Part shown: one piece after another, positions 52,605 to 61,455 of the stretch
Layout of the letters: each line of letters begins with the position of its first letter
How positions within the stretch are numbered: the first letter of the stretch is position 1
Source: Mucilaginibacter sp. UR6-11
GTDB taxonomy: Bacteria; Bacteroidota; Bacteroidia; Sphingobacteriales; Sphingobacteriaceae
Direction of reading: 5' to 3'
NCBI RefSeq assembly: GCF_020880695.1
Contig: NZ_JAJIWO010000004.1
Coordinates: 186,001 to 250,000, forward strand
Length of the DNA stretch: 64,000 nucleotides
Made by a program: the position numbers and the translations under genes
The notes under the pieces: model-generated
The model's input: the letters and a program-made list of their open reading frames with translations, nothing else
Database searches by the model: none
What the model was told of the DNA's origin: nothing

Positions 52605-55538
52605 ATGAAACAAAAATTATTCCTGATTGGCTTTGTCCTGGCCGCGTTTGTATCCAACCTTAAAGCGCAGGGAGTTATTGCCTGGAAACACGCAACATCG
52701 GGCGGTTATTCGTACAAATACGTAACCGGCGACCCTACCCACTCGCGCTTTTACACGTTGAAAAATGGTTTAACGGTTATACTCAGTACAACCAATAAAC
52801 AACCGCGTATCCAAACTTATATCGCCGTAAAGGCAGGCAGTAAGACTGATCCTGATAACCATACCGGTTTGGCCCACTACCTGGAGCACCTGATGTTTAA
52901 GGGGACCGATAAGTTTGGTACCACCAATTGGGTAAAAGAAAAACCATACCTCGATAAAATTGACGCGTTATATGAACAGTACAACTCAACCACTGATGAC
53001 GCAAAGCGTAAAGAGATCTACAAGGAAATTGATCAGACTTCCGGCGAAGCCGCCAAAATCTCCATCGCCAATGAGTATGATAAAATGATGGCTGCCATGG
53101 GCGGTCAGAACAGTAATGCAAGTACCTCATTTGAGCGTACCGCCTATACCGAAGATATCCCCAGCTCGTCTATTGATAAATTTTTAACCTTACAGGCCGA
53201 GCGTTTCCGCAACCCGATCCTGCGGATATTCCATACCGAGCTTGAAGCTGTATACGAAGAAAAGAACCGCACACTGGATGACGATGGCAGCAAGGTAAAC
53301 GAAGCCATGTTTGCCAGCCTGTTTCCTAACAATAACTATGGCAGGCATACTACAATAGGTACCGTGGCCGATTTAAAGAACCCGTCTTTAAACGCTATCC
53401 GCAACTATTATTACACCTATTATGTACCTAACAACATCGGTATTATTTTATCAGGCGATTTTAACCCTGATGTGATGATAAAAAAAGTGGATTCGCACTT
53501 TAGCTATATGAAAGCTAAACCTATCCCCCCTTATACCTTTGTGCCCGAACAACCCATCACCAGCCCGGTTAAGCGTGATATTTACGGGCCGAACCCTGAA
53601 AATTTAACCATCGCTTTTCGTTTTCCCGGCGCCGCTACCCGTGATGCGCGGCTGCTTGGCCTGATGGGCTCAATGCTTACCAACGGCAAAGCAGGTTTAT
53701 TTGATCTTGACCTGGTAAAGAAACAAAAACTACTCGGCGCAAGCGCAGGCTCCTACTCGCTGAAGGATTATAGTGTTTTATTGTTGCGCGGCAACCCCAT
53801 AAAAGGGCAATCTTTAGATGAAGTAAAGGACCTGATGCTTACCGAAATAGGCAAATTAAGAAGGGGTGAATTTTCTGACGATCTGATCAGGTCAATCGTC
53901 AATAACCAAAAAAAGGAGATTATAGAAGATAACGAAAGCTATATCAACCGCGCCGACAACCTGATGAATGATTTTGTGGCCGGCGTCGACTGGCGCGCGG
54001 AGGTGGCTTCGGTTAGTGAGCTGTCAAAAATAACCAAGGCGCAAATTGTTGAATTTGCCAATAAATATCTTAACGACAATGATTACGTAATTATTTACAA
54101 ACACCAGGGCGAGGATAAAAGCATACAAAAGGTTGAAAAACCGCCAATTACCCCGGTAGAGGTAAACGCGGCTTCACAATCTGAATTTTTAAAGCAGGTA
54201 AATGCCATGCCGTCTAACGCGGTTAAACCGGTTTTTCTGGATTACCAGAAAGATATACAGCGGGCAAAATCAGGCAATGTTGCGCTGCTGGCGGTTCAAA
54301 ATAAAGACAACAGCATCTTCAGGCTTTACTATCGTTATGATATGGGTAGCTGGAACAATAAGCTGTTGCCTATTGCCGCGCAGTACATACAGTTTCTGGG
54401 CACCCGCACCAAAACCGCCGAAGATTTCAGCAAAGCATTTTATAAGCTGGCATCATCATTCAGCATATCTACCGGTACCGAAATATCAACCGTCAGCTTC
54501 AGCGGACTGCAGGAAAACTTTGGTGCCACTGTTAAATTATATGAGGACCTTTTGGCCAACTGCCAGCCTGACGAAAAAGCGCTGGCCGGTTTAAAGGCGC
54601 GCATAAAAAAATCGCGCGAGAATGCCAAGCTAAACAAAACCACAATTGCGCAGTCGCTGGTAAGTTATGCGCAATATGGCGCCTCAAATCCGTTTAACTA
54701 CACCCTCAGCGAAGAAGAGTTAGACAATTTAAAAGCCGAGGACCTGGTTAATATTTTACATGAGCTTAATAACTATAAGCATACCATCTTGTACTACGGC
54801 CCGCAAACCGCAACCGCGGCGGCCCTAACCCTGGCGACATTGCATAAAACGCCGGCTGTTTTTACCGCCTACCCGGCAAAAAAGCAGTTTGTTAAAGTAT
54901 CTGTCGACAAAAACAGGGTATTATTTGCCAACTATGACATGGTACAGGCCGAGATTTACTGGGTCCGCACCGAAGGAAAATACAATCCCGAACAAACCCC
55001 GAAGGTTGAACTGTTCAATAATTATTTTGGCGGCGGTATGAGCACCGTAGTTTTCCAGCAGATCCGCGAATCAAAAGCATTGGCTTACAGTACCTATGCT
55101 TACTATGTATCACCGGCGAAAAAAGAGGATCAGAATTACTTTTTAGGATATATCGGTACACAGGCCGATAAATTGAATGAATCAATAAAAAGCATGAACG
55201 AATTGCTTACCGACATGCCCGAATCTGAAAAATCGCTGGCTGATGCTAAAGATAACATCCGTAAATCAATAGAAACCGAGCGTATAACCCAGGATGACAT
55301 CTTATTTAATTACCTGGCAGCACAGCGGCTCGGACTAAATTACGACGCGCGCAAAACTACCTTTAGCACGCTGGGCAGCCTTGACTTTGCAACAATAAAG
55401 AACTTTCATGACACCGAATTAAAAGGCAAGCCTTATACTTATTGCGTTGTTGCGTCTGATAAACGGGTGAGCGATGCCGATCTGAAGAAATATGGCGAGC
55501 TGATTAAGCCTGATTTGAAACAGCTTTTTGGCTACTAA
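52605..55538 (+). CDS. M16-family (pitrilysin-like) zinc protease
   Basis: A 977-residue secreted protease (signal peptide 1-22). The inverted zinc motif is H91-x-x-E94-H95 in 'GLAHYLEHLMFKG', and the third ligand is E219 in 'TELEAVYEEKNR'. The spacing between them is about 50 residues longer than the usual 74-76, due to a charged helical insert near 105-165. Four M16 domains can be traced, with the R/Y pair of the last domain in 'REsKALAYSTYAYY' context. It degrades periplasmic peptides or imported polypeptides. It is monocistronic as far as seen. Confidence 0.92.
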   Translation: MKQKLFLIGFVLAAFVSNLKAQGVIAWKHATSGGYSYKYVTGDPTHSRFYTLKNGLTVILSTTNKQPRIQTYIAVKAGSKTDPDNHTGLAHYLEHLMFKGTDKFGTTNWVKEKPYLDKIDALYEQYNSTTDDAKRKEIYKEIDQTSGEAAKISIANEYDKMMAAMGGQNSNASTSFERTAYTEDIPSSSIDKFLTLQAERFRNPILRIFHTELEAVYEEKNRTLDDDGSKVNEAMFASLFPNNNYGRHTTIGTVADLKNPSLNAIRNYYYTYYVPNNIGIILSGDFNPDVMIKKVDSHFSYMKAKPIPPYTFVPEQPITSPVKRDIYGPNPENLTIAFRFPGAATRDARLLGLMGSMLTNGKAGLFDLDLVKKQKLLGASAGSYSLKDYSVLLLRGNPIKGQSLDEVKDLMLTEIGKLRRGEFSDDLIRSIVNNQKKEIIEDNESYINRADNLMNDFVAGVDWRAEVASVSELSKITKAQIVEFANKYLNDNDYVIIYKHQGEDKSIQKVEKPPITPVEVNAASQSEFLKQVNAMPSNAVKPVFLDYQKDIQRAKSGNVALLAVQNKDNSIFRLYYRYDMGSWNNKLLPIAAQYIQFLGTRTKTAEDFSKAFYKLASSFSISTGTEISTVSFSGLQENFGATVKLYEDLLANCQPDEKALAGLKARIKKSRENAKLNKTTIAQSLVSYAQYGASNPFNYTLSEEELDNLKAEDLVNILHELNNYKHTILYYGPQTATAAALTLATLHKTPAVFTAYPAKKQFVKVSVDKNRVLFANYDMVQAEIYWVRTEGKYNPEQTPKVELFNNYFGGGMSTVVFQQIRESKALAYSTYAYYVSPAKKEDQNYFLGYIGTQADKLNESIKSMNELLTDMPESEKSLADAKDNIRKSIETERITQDDILFNYLAAQRLGLNYDARKTTFSTLGSLDFATIKNFHDTELKGKPYTYCVVASDKRVSDADLKKYGELIKPDLKQLFGY

Positions 55539-55693
55539 ACACTAATAGTGTTGTGTAAAACAAGCAGTTAGGTTGCATAATAAGCAAATTAATTAAACTA
55601 TAAATAAAAATCGCGCTTAAAAAATTATAAATCTGAAGTTTCTGTAGCCAAAATACAGAAATAAGACTGCAGAATGAGATTATCTATAGATAT

Positions 55694-55745
55694 GGTATAG
55701 GAATTGTTATAACGTTAACATAACAACCTCCTATACCTTTTCATT
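55694..55745 (+). terminator. Long hairpin between the protease and a receiver gene
   Basis: Arms 55694-55710 and 55720-55737 pair with a single bulge around the loop AACGTTAAC; TTTT-C-ATTTT follows. It is 156 bases after the protease stop and 26 before the receiver ATG, so it is either a distant terminator or a leader structure of the receiver mRNA. Confidence 0.5.
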
Positions 55746-55770
55746 TTAGGATAACTTTAATATAATAAAA

Positions 55771-56136
55771 ATGCAACGGATATTAGCGGTCGATGATGAT
55801 AAAGATATTTTAGAAGTATTGCAGTTGATACTGGAAGACTCAGGTTACGAAGTTGAAACGCTCGCCGACGGGGAATTTTTATTTGACAAAATTAAACAGC
55901 AACAACCTGATTTAATCATACTGGATATCATGCTGGGTAACTATGACGGCCGCGAACTGTGCCGCAGCGTAAAAGCCCGGAAAGAAACCCATAATATACC
56001 AGTTATATTATTATCTGCCAGCCACGCGTTAACAGACTGCTACCGGGAAAGGGGCTGCCCCGACGATTTTATTGCCAAACCATTTGATATTGATGTGCTG
56101 TTAAACAGCGTTCAGAAAAATTTGGCTGCAGCCTGA
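55771..56136 (+). CDS. Orphan single-domain response regulator
   Basis: A 121-residue receiver with D8-D10, phospho-acceptor D52 in 'LIILDIMLGNYDGRE', S82 in 'VILLSAS' and K103 in 'IAKPFD'. There is no output domain. No kinase is adjacent. The 'GNYDGRELCRSVKA' region resembles the receiver at 8521 ('GEDGRDICRKLK'), so the three stand-alone receivers here probably belong to one Bacteroidota subfamily. Confidence 0.92.
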   Translation: MQRILAVDDDKDILEVLQLILEDSGYEVETLADGEFLFDKIKQQQPDLIILDIMLGNYDGRELCRSVKARKETHNIPVILLSASHALTDCYRERGCPDDFIAKPFDIDVLLNSVQKNLAAA

Positions 56137-56229
56137 ATTTCGGAGACAGGCATCCCGGTATTATATTCAGTCAACCTCCCCTGCCAGCCCGTTACCATAC
56201 GGCTGCGACAATCATTAACAATTTAAAAG

Positions 56230-56308
56230 TTTTCCACACCTATACCTCGCTTTTATTATAGGCGTTAAAAAAGTGTTATCCACAGTTGTTAATTACTATT
56301 GTGGATTG
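56230..56308. promoter_or_regulatory. Cluster of DnaA-box-like sites
   Basis: An exact TTATCCACA at 56276-56284, a one-mismatch TTTTCCACA at 56230-56238 and an inverted two-mismatch site at 56300-56308, in AT-rich sequence. The exact box and the inverted one form an ATCCACA...TGTGGAT pair. It sits upstream of the TPR operon. It may regulate that operon, or be part of an origin; the data do not decide. Confidence 0.4.
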
Positions 56309-56351
56309 CATTTTTGTGTTTAGCTAAATTGCAGCACCATTTTTACGCACT

Positions 56352-59300
56352 ATGATTAAAATCAAATACAGCATACTCCTCTTATCTATATTTTTTGCGC
56401 TTAATTTACACGCACAGCAGGATCAATCTTTTAAACTTCATCGTACCTATCATTCGGCCGGCGACCTGCTGGAGCGGGGAATGTACGTAGCGGCAGCGCA
56501 ACAGTACCGCCTGGTTACCGAATCAAAATTAAAAACCAGCAATCAGCCTCAATTTGAAAGCGACCTGCCTTTGTTAAAAGAAAACGCGCAATATTATATT
56601 GCCCTTTGCGCACTTGAATTGGGCAATGATGATGCCGAGAGCCTGTTCCTGAAATTTATCCACGAGCATCCGGAAAATCCGCTGGCCAAACTGGCAATTT
56701 ACCAGATAGGCCGCTCCTACTCAAAAAAGGGCGACTATAAACAAGCCCTGTTGTGGTTTGATAAAATAACGGCGGGCCAATTAAGCGGCAGCGAAAACAC
56801 CGAATATAAATTCCGCAAGGGCTATGTTTATTTTTCGTTAGGCGATTATACCAATGCGCAACTTTTATTTAGCGAGGTAAAGACCAGGCGATCACCGTTT
56901 ACGGATGACGCCACCTATTATTTTGCCTACATCGCATACCTTAACCAGGATTATCACCTGGCGCTGGTAAATTTTGAGAAGTTAAAAAACTCAAAAAAAT
57001 ATGAGAGCAGCTACCCATATTACATTACCGCTGTTTACTTTCTGGACAAACGTTATGATGATGTTTTAAGCTATGCGGTACCTATTGTAAACCATACCAA
57101 ACAGCAAAACGAAACCGAAATGCTGCGCATCATCGCCGCATCCTATTTTGCTAAAGTTGATTATGATAACGCGGTTAAATATTACGACCGTTTTGAGGCG
57201 CGCGACCATGGCAAAACCCAAAGCACGCAGGACAGCTACCAAATGGGTTATGCTTACTACAAGGTGGGCAACTACGCCAAATCAGCCACCGAGCTGGAAA
57301 AACTGATTGAGCAAAAAGATACTTACAGCCAGAGCGGCAGCTATACGTTAGGCGAAGTTTTCTTAAAAATGAACAACAAGCAAAGCGCCCGTAACGCCTT
57401 TTTAAACGCTGCAAAATTAAATTTCGACAAGCAGTTACAGGAAGATGCTTTGTACCAATACGCCAAACTATCGTACGAACTTGATTTTAACACCCAGGCG
57501 CTTGAGGCTACCCGCGCGTATTTAAAAAACTACCCTGCATCAACCCGCACCACCGAAGTTAAAGTTTTACTGGGCGAGGAATTACTTAACTCGCGCAATT
57601 ATAAAGAAGCTGTTGAGATCCTGGAGCCTATCCCCAATAAAACACAAAGCGCTAAGATAGCTTACCAGAAAGTTGCCTATTACCGCGGATTAGAATTTTA
57701 TAACGAACGCGCGTTTGAGAACGCGATAGGCATATTTTTACGCTCGCTGAAGGTCCCGGTTGACCCTAAAATCAAGGCCCTTACCACTTACTGGATGGCA
57801 GAAGCGATGTACGAGGTGCGCAAGTACTCCGAATCGGTTTCAACCTTCCAGGACTTTTTAGATCTGCCGGAGGCAAAAGAAACCAACGTTTATAACTACT
57901 CTAACTACGCGCTGGCCTATGCCGCCTTTTACGGCGAAAAGTACCGTACTGCCGCCACTTATTTCCAGAAGTTTATTGATGGCGAAGAAAAGGACCGCAA
58001 TACGGTTAATGATGCAACCGCCCGGATCGGTGACAGCTACTTTGTATTGAAGAACTATGATAAGGCTTTAGAATACTATAACCGCATTATTAACCAGCAT
58101 ATTAAAAGCGAAGATTACGCTTTATTTCAACGTGGTATGATACAAGGTTTGCAGGGCGCACCCGATACCAAGATCAGCACCCTTAAAAATCTGTTAAGCA
58201 CTTTCCCTAACTCTGATTATGCAGATGATGCCGATTTTGAGATAGCCTACACCTACTTTGTAAAAAATGACGGCCCTACGGCCAAAGCGGCTTTACAAAC
58301 CATGATCCAGAAATATCCGCGCAGCAGTTATATACCGCGGGCGCTGGTTACCATTGGTTTAATTGACTATAACGCGGGCAACGATGACCTGGCAGTTGAA
58401 TCATTTAAACAGGTAGTAAAAGATTATGCGTCAACCGATGAGGCCAAGCAGGCGTTAAAGCAAATTGAGAAAATATATACCGATAAGGGCGACGCGCAAA
58501 CTTTCATCACTTACGCGGGCACAACGCCGATAGGCAACTACTCGACCGCCGAACAGGAAAACATTATGTATACCGCCGCCAACAACCTTTATTTAAGAGG
58601 CGACTGGCAGGGTACCGTATCAGCCGTTGGCGCTTACTTTGATAAGTTTCCCACCAAGCCTATTTATGAAAAGCAGGTTAGGTTTATCCGTGCGCAGGCA
58701 TTGGTTAACCTTAAACGTGACGATGAGGCTATTGTGGATTACAACGTGATCCTGAATGACTGGACCAGCAGCTCGACCGAACAATCACTGATAAGTATGG
58801 CCAAGCTATACATCAACAAGAAAAAATATAATGAAGCGGTGGTATTCTTGAAAAAGCTGGAGATCAACTCTGAATATAAGGCTGATTATACCTTCGCCAT
58901 TAATAACCTGTTGCTGTGTTATGCGCATATGCACGCCGCGGATGACGCGTTAAACTATGTTAAGCTGATCAGGCAGAATGAAAAATCAGCACAGGAGGAT
59001 AAATTCAGGACAGGGTTATACGCCGGCCTGGCTTACCTGCAAAAAGGCGATACTACCGCGGCTGTAAACGAGTTTGACTACACTATCAGCAATACCAAAA
59101 CCGTAGCAGCTGCCGAGGCCAAGTATAACCTGGCCTATATCCAATACTTAAAGCACCAGTACAAAACATCGCAAAAAACATGTTTTGAGCTGGCTAAAGA
59201 AATGCCTAATTATGATTACTGGATAGCCAGGACGTTTATTTTGCTGGCCGATGATTATGTGGCGCTAAAAGACAACTTCCAGGCCAAGGCTACCCTGCAA

Positions 59301-59453
59301 AGCATATTGGATAACTATAAAGGTGACGATGAGATCCTGGCGACCGCCCAGCAAAAGTTGGACAGAATATCGCCGCCAAAACCTGCCAAAAACCAGGGCA
59401 CCGACGAAATGAAAACAGATACTACTCAAAATAAACCGGCTAACAAAGAATAG
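56352..59453 (+). CDS. Large secreted TPR-repeat protein
   Basis: A 1033-residue protein with a signal peptide (1-22, 'FALNLHAQ') followed by more than twenty tetratricopeptide-like repeats over almost the whole length (for example 'AKLAIYQIGRSYSKKGDYKQ', 'ALEYYNRIINQHIKSEDYAL'), and a short Pro/Lys-rich tail. It should be a periplasmic scaffold. The gene starts an envelope operon: barrel protein 12 bp later, then an HU/SPOR protein, ExbB and ExbD. I infer it assists a TonB/Tol-type energy-coupled process in the envelope. Confidence 0.9.
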   Translation: MIKIKYSILLLSIFFALNLHAQQDQSFKLHRTYHSAGDLLERGMYVAAAQQYRLVTESKLKTSNQPQFESDLPLLKENAQYYIALCALELGNDDAESLFLKFIHEHPENPLAKLAIYQIGRSYSKKGDYKQALLWFDKITAGQLSGSENTEYKFRKGYVYFSLGDYTNAQLLFSEVKTRRSPFTDDATYYFAYIAYLNQDYHLALVNFEKLKNSKKYESSYPYYITAVYFLDKRYDDVLSYAVPIVNHTKQQNETEMLRIIAASYFAKVDYDNAVKYYDRFEARDHGKTQSTQDSYQMGYAYYKVGNYAKSATELEKLIEQKDTYSQSGSYTLGEVFLKMNNKQSARNAFLNAAKLNFDKQLQEDALYQYAKLSYELDFNTQALEATRAYLKNYPASTRTTEVKVLLGEELLNSRNYKEAVEILEPIPNKTQSAKIAYQKVAYYRGLEFYNERAFENAIGIFLRSLKVPVDPKIKALTTYWMAEAMYEVRKYSESVSTFQDFLDLPEAKETNVYNYSNYALAYAAFYGEKYRTAATYFQKFIDGEEKDRNTVNDATARIGDSYFVLKNYDKALEYYNRIINQHIKSEDYALFQRGMIQGLQGAPDTKISTLKNLLSTFPNSDYADDADFEIAYTYFVKNDGPTAKAALQTMIQKYPRSSYIPRALVTIGLIDYNAGNDDLAVESFKQVVKDYASTDEAKQALKQIEKIYTDKGDAQTFITYAGTTPIGNYSTAEQENIMYTAANNLYLRGDWQGTVSAVGAYFDKFPTKPIYEKQVRFIRAQALVNLKRDDEAIVDYNVILNDWTSSSTEQSLISMAKLYINKKKYNEAVVFLKKLEINSEYKADYTFAINNLLLCYAHMHAADDALNYVKLIRQNEKSAQEDKFRTGLYAGLAYLQKGDTTAAVNEFDYTISNTKTVAAAEAKYNLAYIQYLKHQYKTSQKTCFELAKEMPNYDYWIARTFILLADDYVALKDNFQAKATLQSILDNYKGDDEILATAQQKLDRISPPKPAKNQGTDEMKTDTTQNKPANKE

Positions 59454-59465
59454 AGAAACAAGCAC

Positions 59466-61352
59466 ATGAAATTCAAATACACCTATACGCTGTTTACTTT
59501 GATCATGGTATTATACTTTGTTCCGGCTAACGCGCAAAAAAGTACCAAAGGTAAAAAAACAACGACTGCCAAAACTGTAAAGAAACAACCGGCCAAAGCC
59601 CCGGCTAAACCGGCAGCTAAAACAGCAACAGCCAAAAAACTAACGGATGTCAGGTCGTTGGGCGACCAGGCCGCTAAAACCAACGCAGCCGATACTACTA
59701 AAGGCGGCGGCACAGGCGGTACCAACCCCGCTAATGGCAGCAGCTTATCTGAAGAGATCGTAATTACTTCGGCTTATAAACCTTTATTGGCCGATGCCGT
59801 AAAAATACGCCGTAACCCTGATCTGGAAGATAAAACGCCATATAAGGCCCCGTTAAGCTATGCACCCATGGATAAACGACTGGAGCAGAACTCAGAGATT
59901 AAACAATTAAGTGCCATGAAGATACCGGTGCAACAGGATACCCTGCCCTACAATAATTTGGTAAGGGCCGGCATCGGGAACTTAAAAACCACGTTTTTAG
60001 AAGGTTTTTTTGGCAATGGCACCGACCAGGCTTTGCAGGCCGGCGTTTATGTTAAACACTTTGCGCAAAGCGGCACTACCTACTACAAGCAAAACTCAAA
60101 CAAAGATGAAATAGGCGTTTTTGGTAAAAACATTGGCGATGTAAACACTTTATCAGGACATATCGACTACAGCAACACCGGCAGTTATTTTTACGGGTAT
60201 GATAAAGCTAACCCTCCGGCTAAACTGGATGTGGCCCATCAGTACTTTAATACATTAGGCGCCGAAGGCGAGATCGCCAAAAACTATAAGGACGTTGAGA
60301 ACGACTTTACTTATGCCTTAAAATTAAAGGGCTATGTATTTGGCGACCGGTTTAAAGCCAGGGAGAACAACTTGGTGCTCTCAGGCTTTTTAAACCAGAC
60401 CATTAACCAGTTTTATGCAGGTTTAAGCGTGTCGCTGGATCTGAGCACCCAGAAAGACTCGCTATATTCGTACAATAACAGCATAGTGCGGTTAAACCCT
60501 TACATCAAGTTTCAGGGCGAGAACTATAAAATTGATGCCGGTATAAATATTGTTGACGAATTTGGCTTTGCCAGCCGCTTCTCACTGTTCCCGGCAGCGA
60601 AGCTGGAGTACCAGGTAATCCCTAAGTATGTCCGTTTATTTGTTGAGGCCAAAGGCGATGTAAATAAATCATCATTAAGAGATTTTTACAGCCTCAATCC
60701 TTTCCTGGGCAGAAACCTCAGCATCAAAAACTCGGTTGATAAACTTGACCTTAGCGCCGGTTTAAAAGGCACCCTTGCACCGGGGCTTGGTTTTAAGGCA
60801 GATATATACCGCAACACGGTAAAAGACATGCCGCTGTTGGTAAGCAACTTTTATTTCGCGGGCGGGCAAAACAGGTTTGCCGTGATATATGATAACGGCA
60901 ACTCAAGCGTAAATGGCTTTAATGGCGAATTGGATTACAAAGTATCCGGCGATGTGGACCTGTTTGGCCATATAGAGTTTAAAGACTACCACATGGCTTC
61001 CGAGGCGCAGGCCTGGAACATGCCTAAGTTTAAACTTACTGCCGGCACAGCCATCAACATCAATGACAAGGTTAAAATTACCGGCTCATTAATGTTTAGA
61101 GGCGCTGCCTATGATAAACCAAATGCAGCGGCATTTACAGCGGCCTATGGTATTGCCCCACCGGTGGGTACCTCGGTGATATCAGAGGTTAGCCAGTTTG
61201 CTGATCTGAGTGGTGGCGTTGAGTATAAAGTCAATAAACAGATCTCTATTTTCGGACGTGTTAATAACATTTTAAATTCAACAAATCAAACCTGGTTGTA
61301 CTATCCTGACTACGGATTTAATATATTTGGCGGCGCTAGTTTCAGCTTCTAG
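59466..61352 (+). CDS. TonB-linked outer membrane barrel protein without plug
   Basis: A 628-residue protein. After the signal peptide (1-24, 'VPANAQ') comes a Lys/Ala/Pro-rich periplasmic linker (25-75), a TonB-box-like 'SEEIVITSAYKPLL' (about 95-110) and a barrel that ends in 'DYGFNIFGGASFSF', a proper C-terminal aromatic. The usual 130-residue plug domain of TonB receptors is missing. Linker and box suggest energised contact with the inner-membrane ExbB/ExbD pair encoded in the same operon. Similar proteins are annotated as TonB-dependent receptors in this phylum; the substrate is unknown. Confidence 0.82.
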   Translation: MKFKYTYTLFTLIMVLYFVPANAQKSTKGKKTTTAKTVKKQPAKAPAKPAAKTATAKKLTDVRSLGDQAAKTNAADTTKGGGTGGTNPANGSSLSEEIVITSAYKPLLADAVKIRRNPDLEDKTPYKAPLSYAPMDKRLEQNSEIKQLSAMKIPVQQDTLPYNNLVRAGIGNLKTTFLEGFFGNGTDQALQAGVYVKHFAQSGTTYYKQNSNKDEIGVFGKNIGDVNTLSGHIDYSNTGSYFYGYDKANPPAKLDVAHQYFNTLGAEGEIAKNYKDVENDFTYALKLKGYVFGDRFKARENNLVLSGFLNQTINQFYAGLSVSLDLSTQKDSLYSYNNSIVRLNPYIKFQGENYKIDAGINIVDEFGFASRFSLFPAAKLEYQVIPKYVRLFVEAKGDVNKSSLRDFYSLNPFLGRNLSIKNSVDKLDLSAGLKGTLAPGLGFKADIYRNTVKDMPLLVSNFYFAGGQNRFAVIYDNGNSSVNGFNGELDYKVSGDVDLFGHIEFKDYHMASEAQAWNMPKFKLTAGTAININDKVKITGSLMFRGAAYDKPNAAAFTAAYGIAPPVGTSVISEVSQFADLSGGVEYKVNKQISIFGRVNNILNSTNQTWLYYPDYGFNIFGGASFSF

Positions 61353-61455
61353 TCAGTGCCCGGCAGTCGAAAGTTAGCTAATACTTACGATTACAGACTC
61401 TTGGCCCGGGACTAAAACAGTTTGAAGTTAACTAATTAACCGTTACTTTTAGCAA

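Noticed and set aside
56230..56308. Calling this region the chromosomal origin
   Set aside because: Only one exact DnaA box; no dnaA, no visible switch of gene direction at this point. Reported only as a candidate site.
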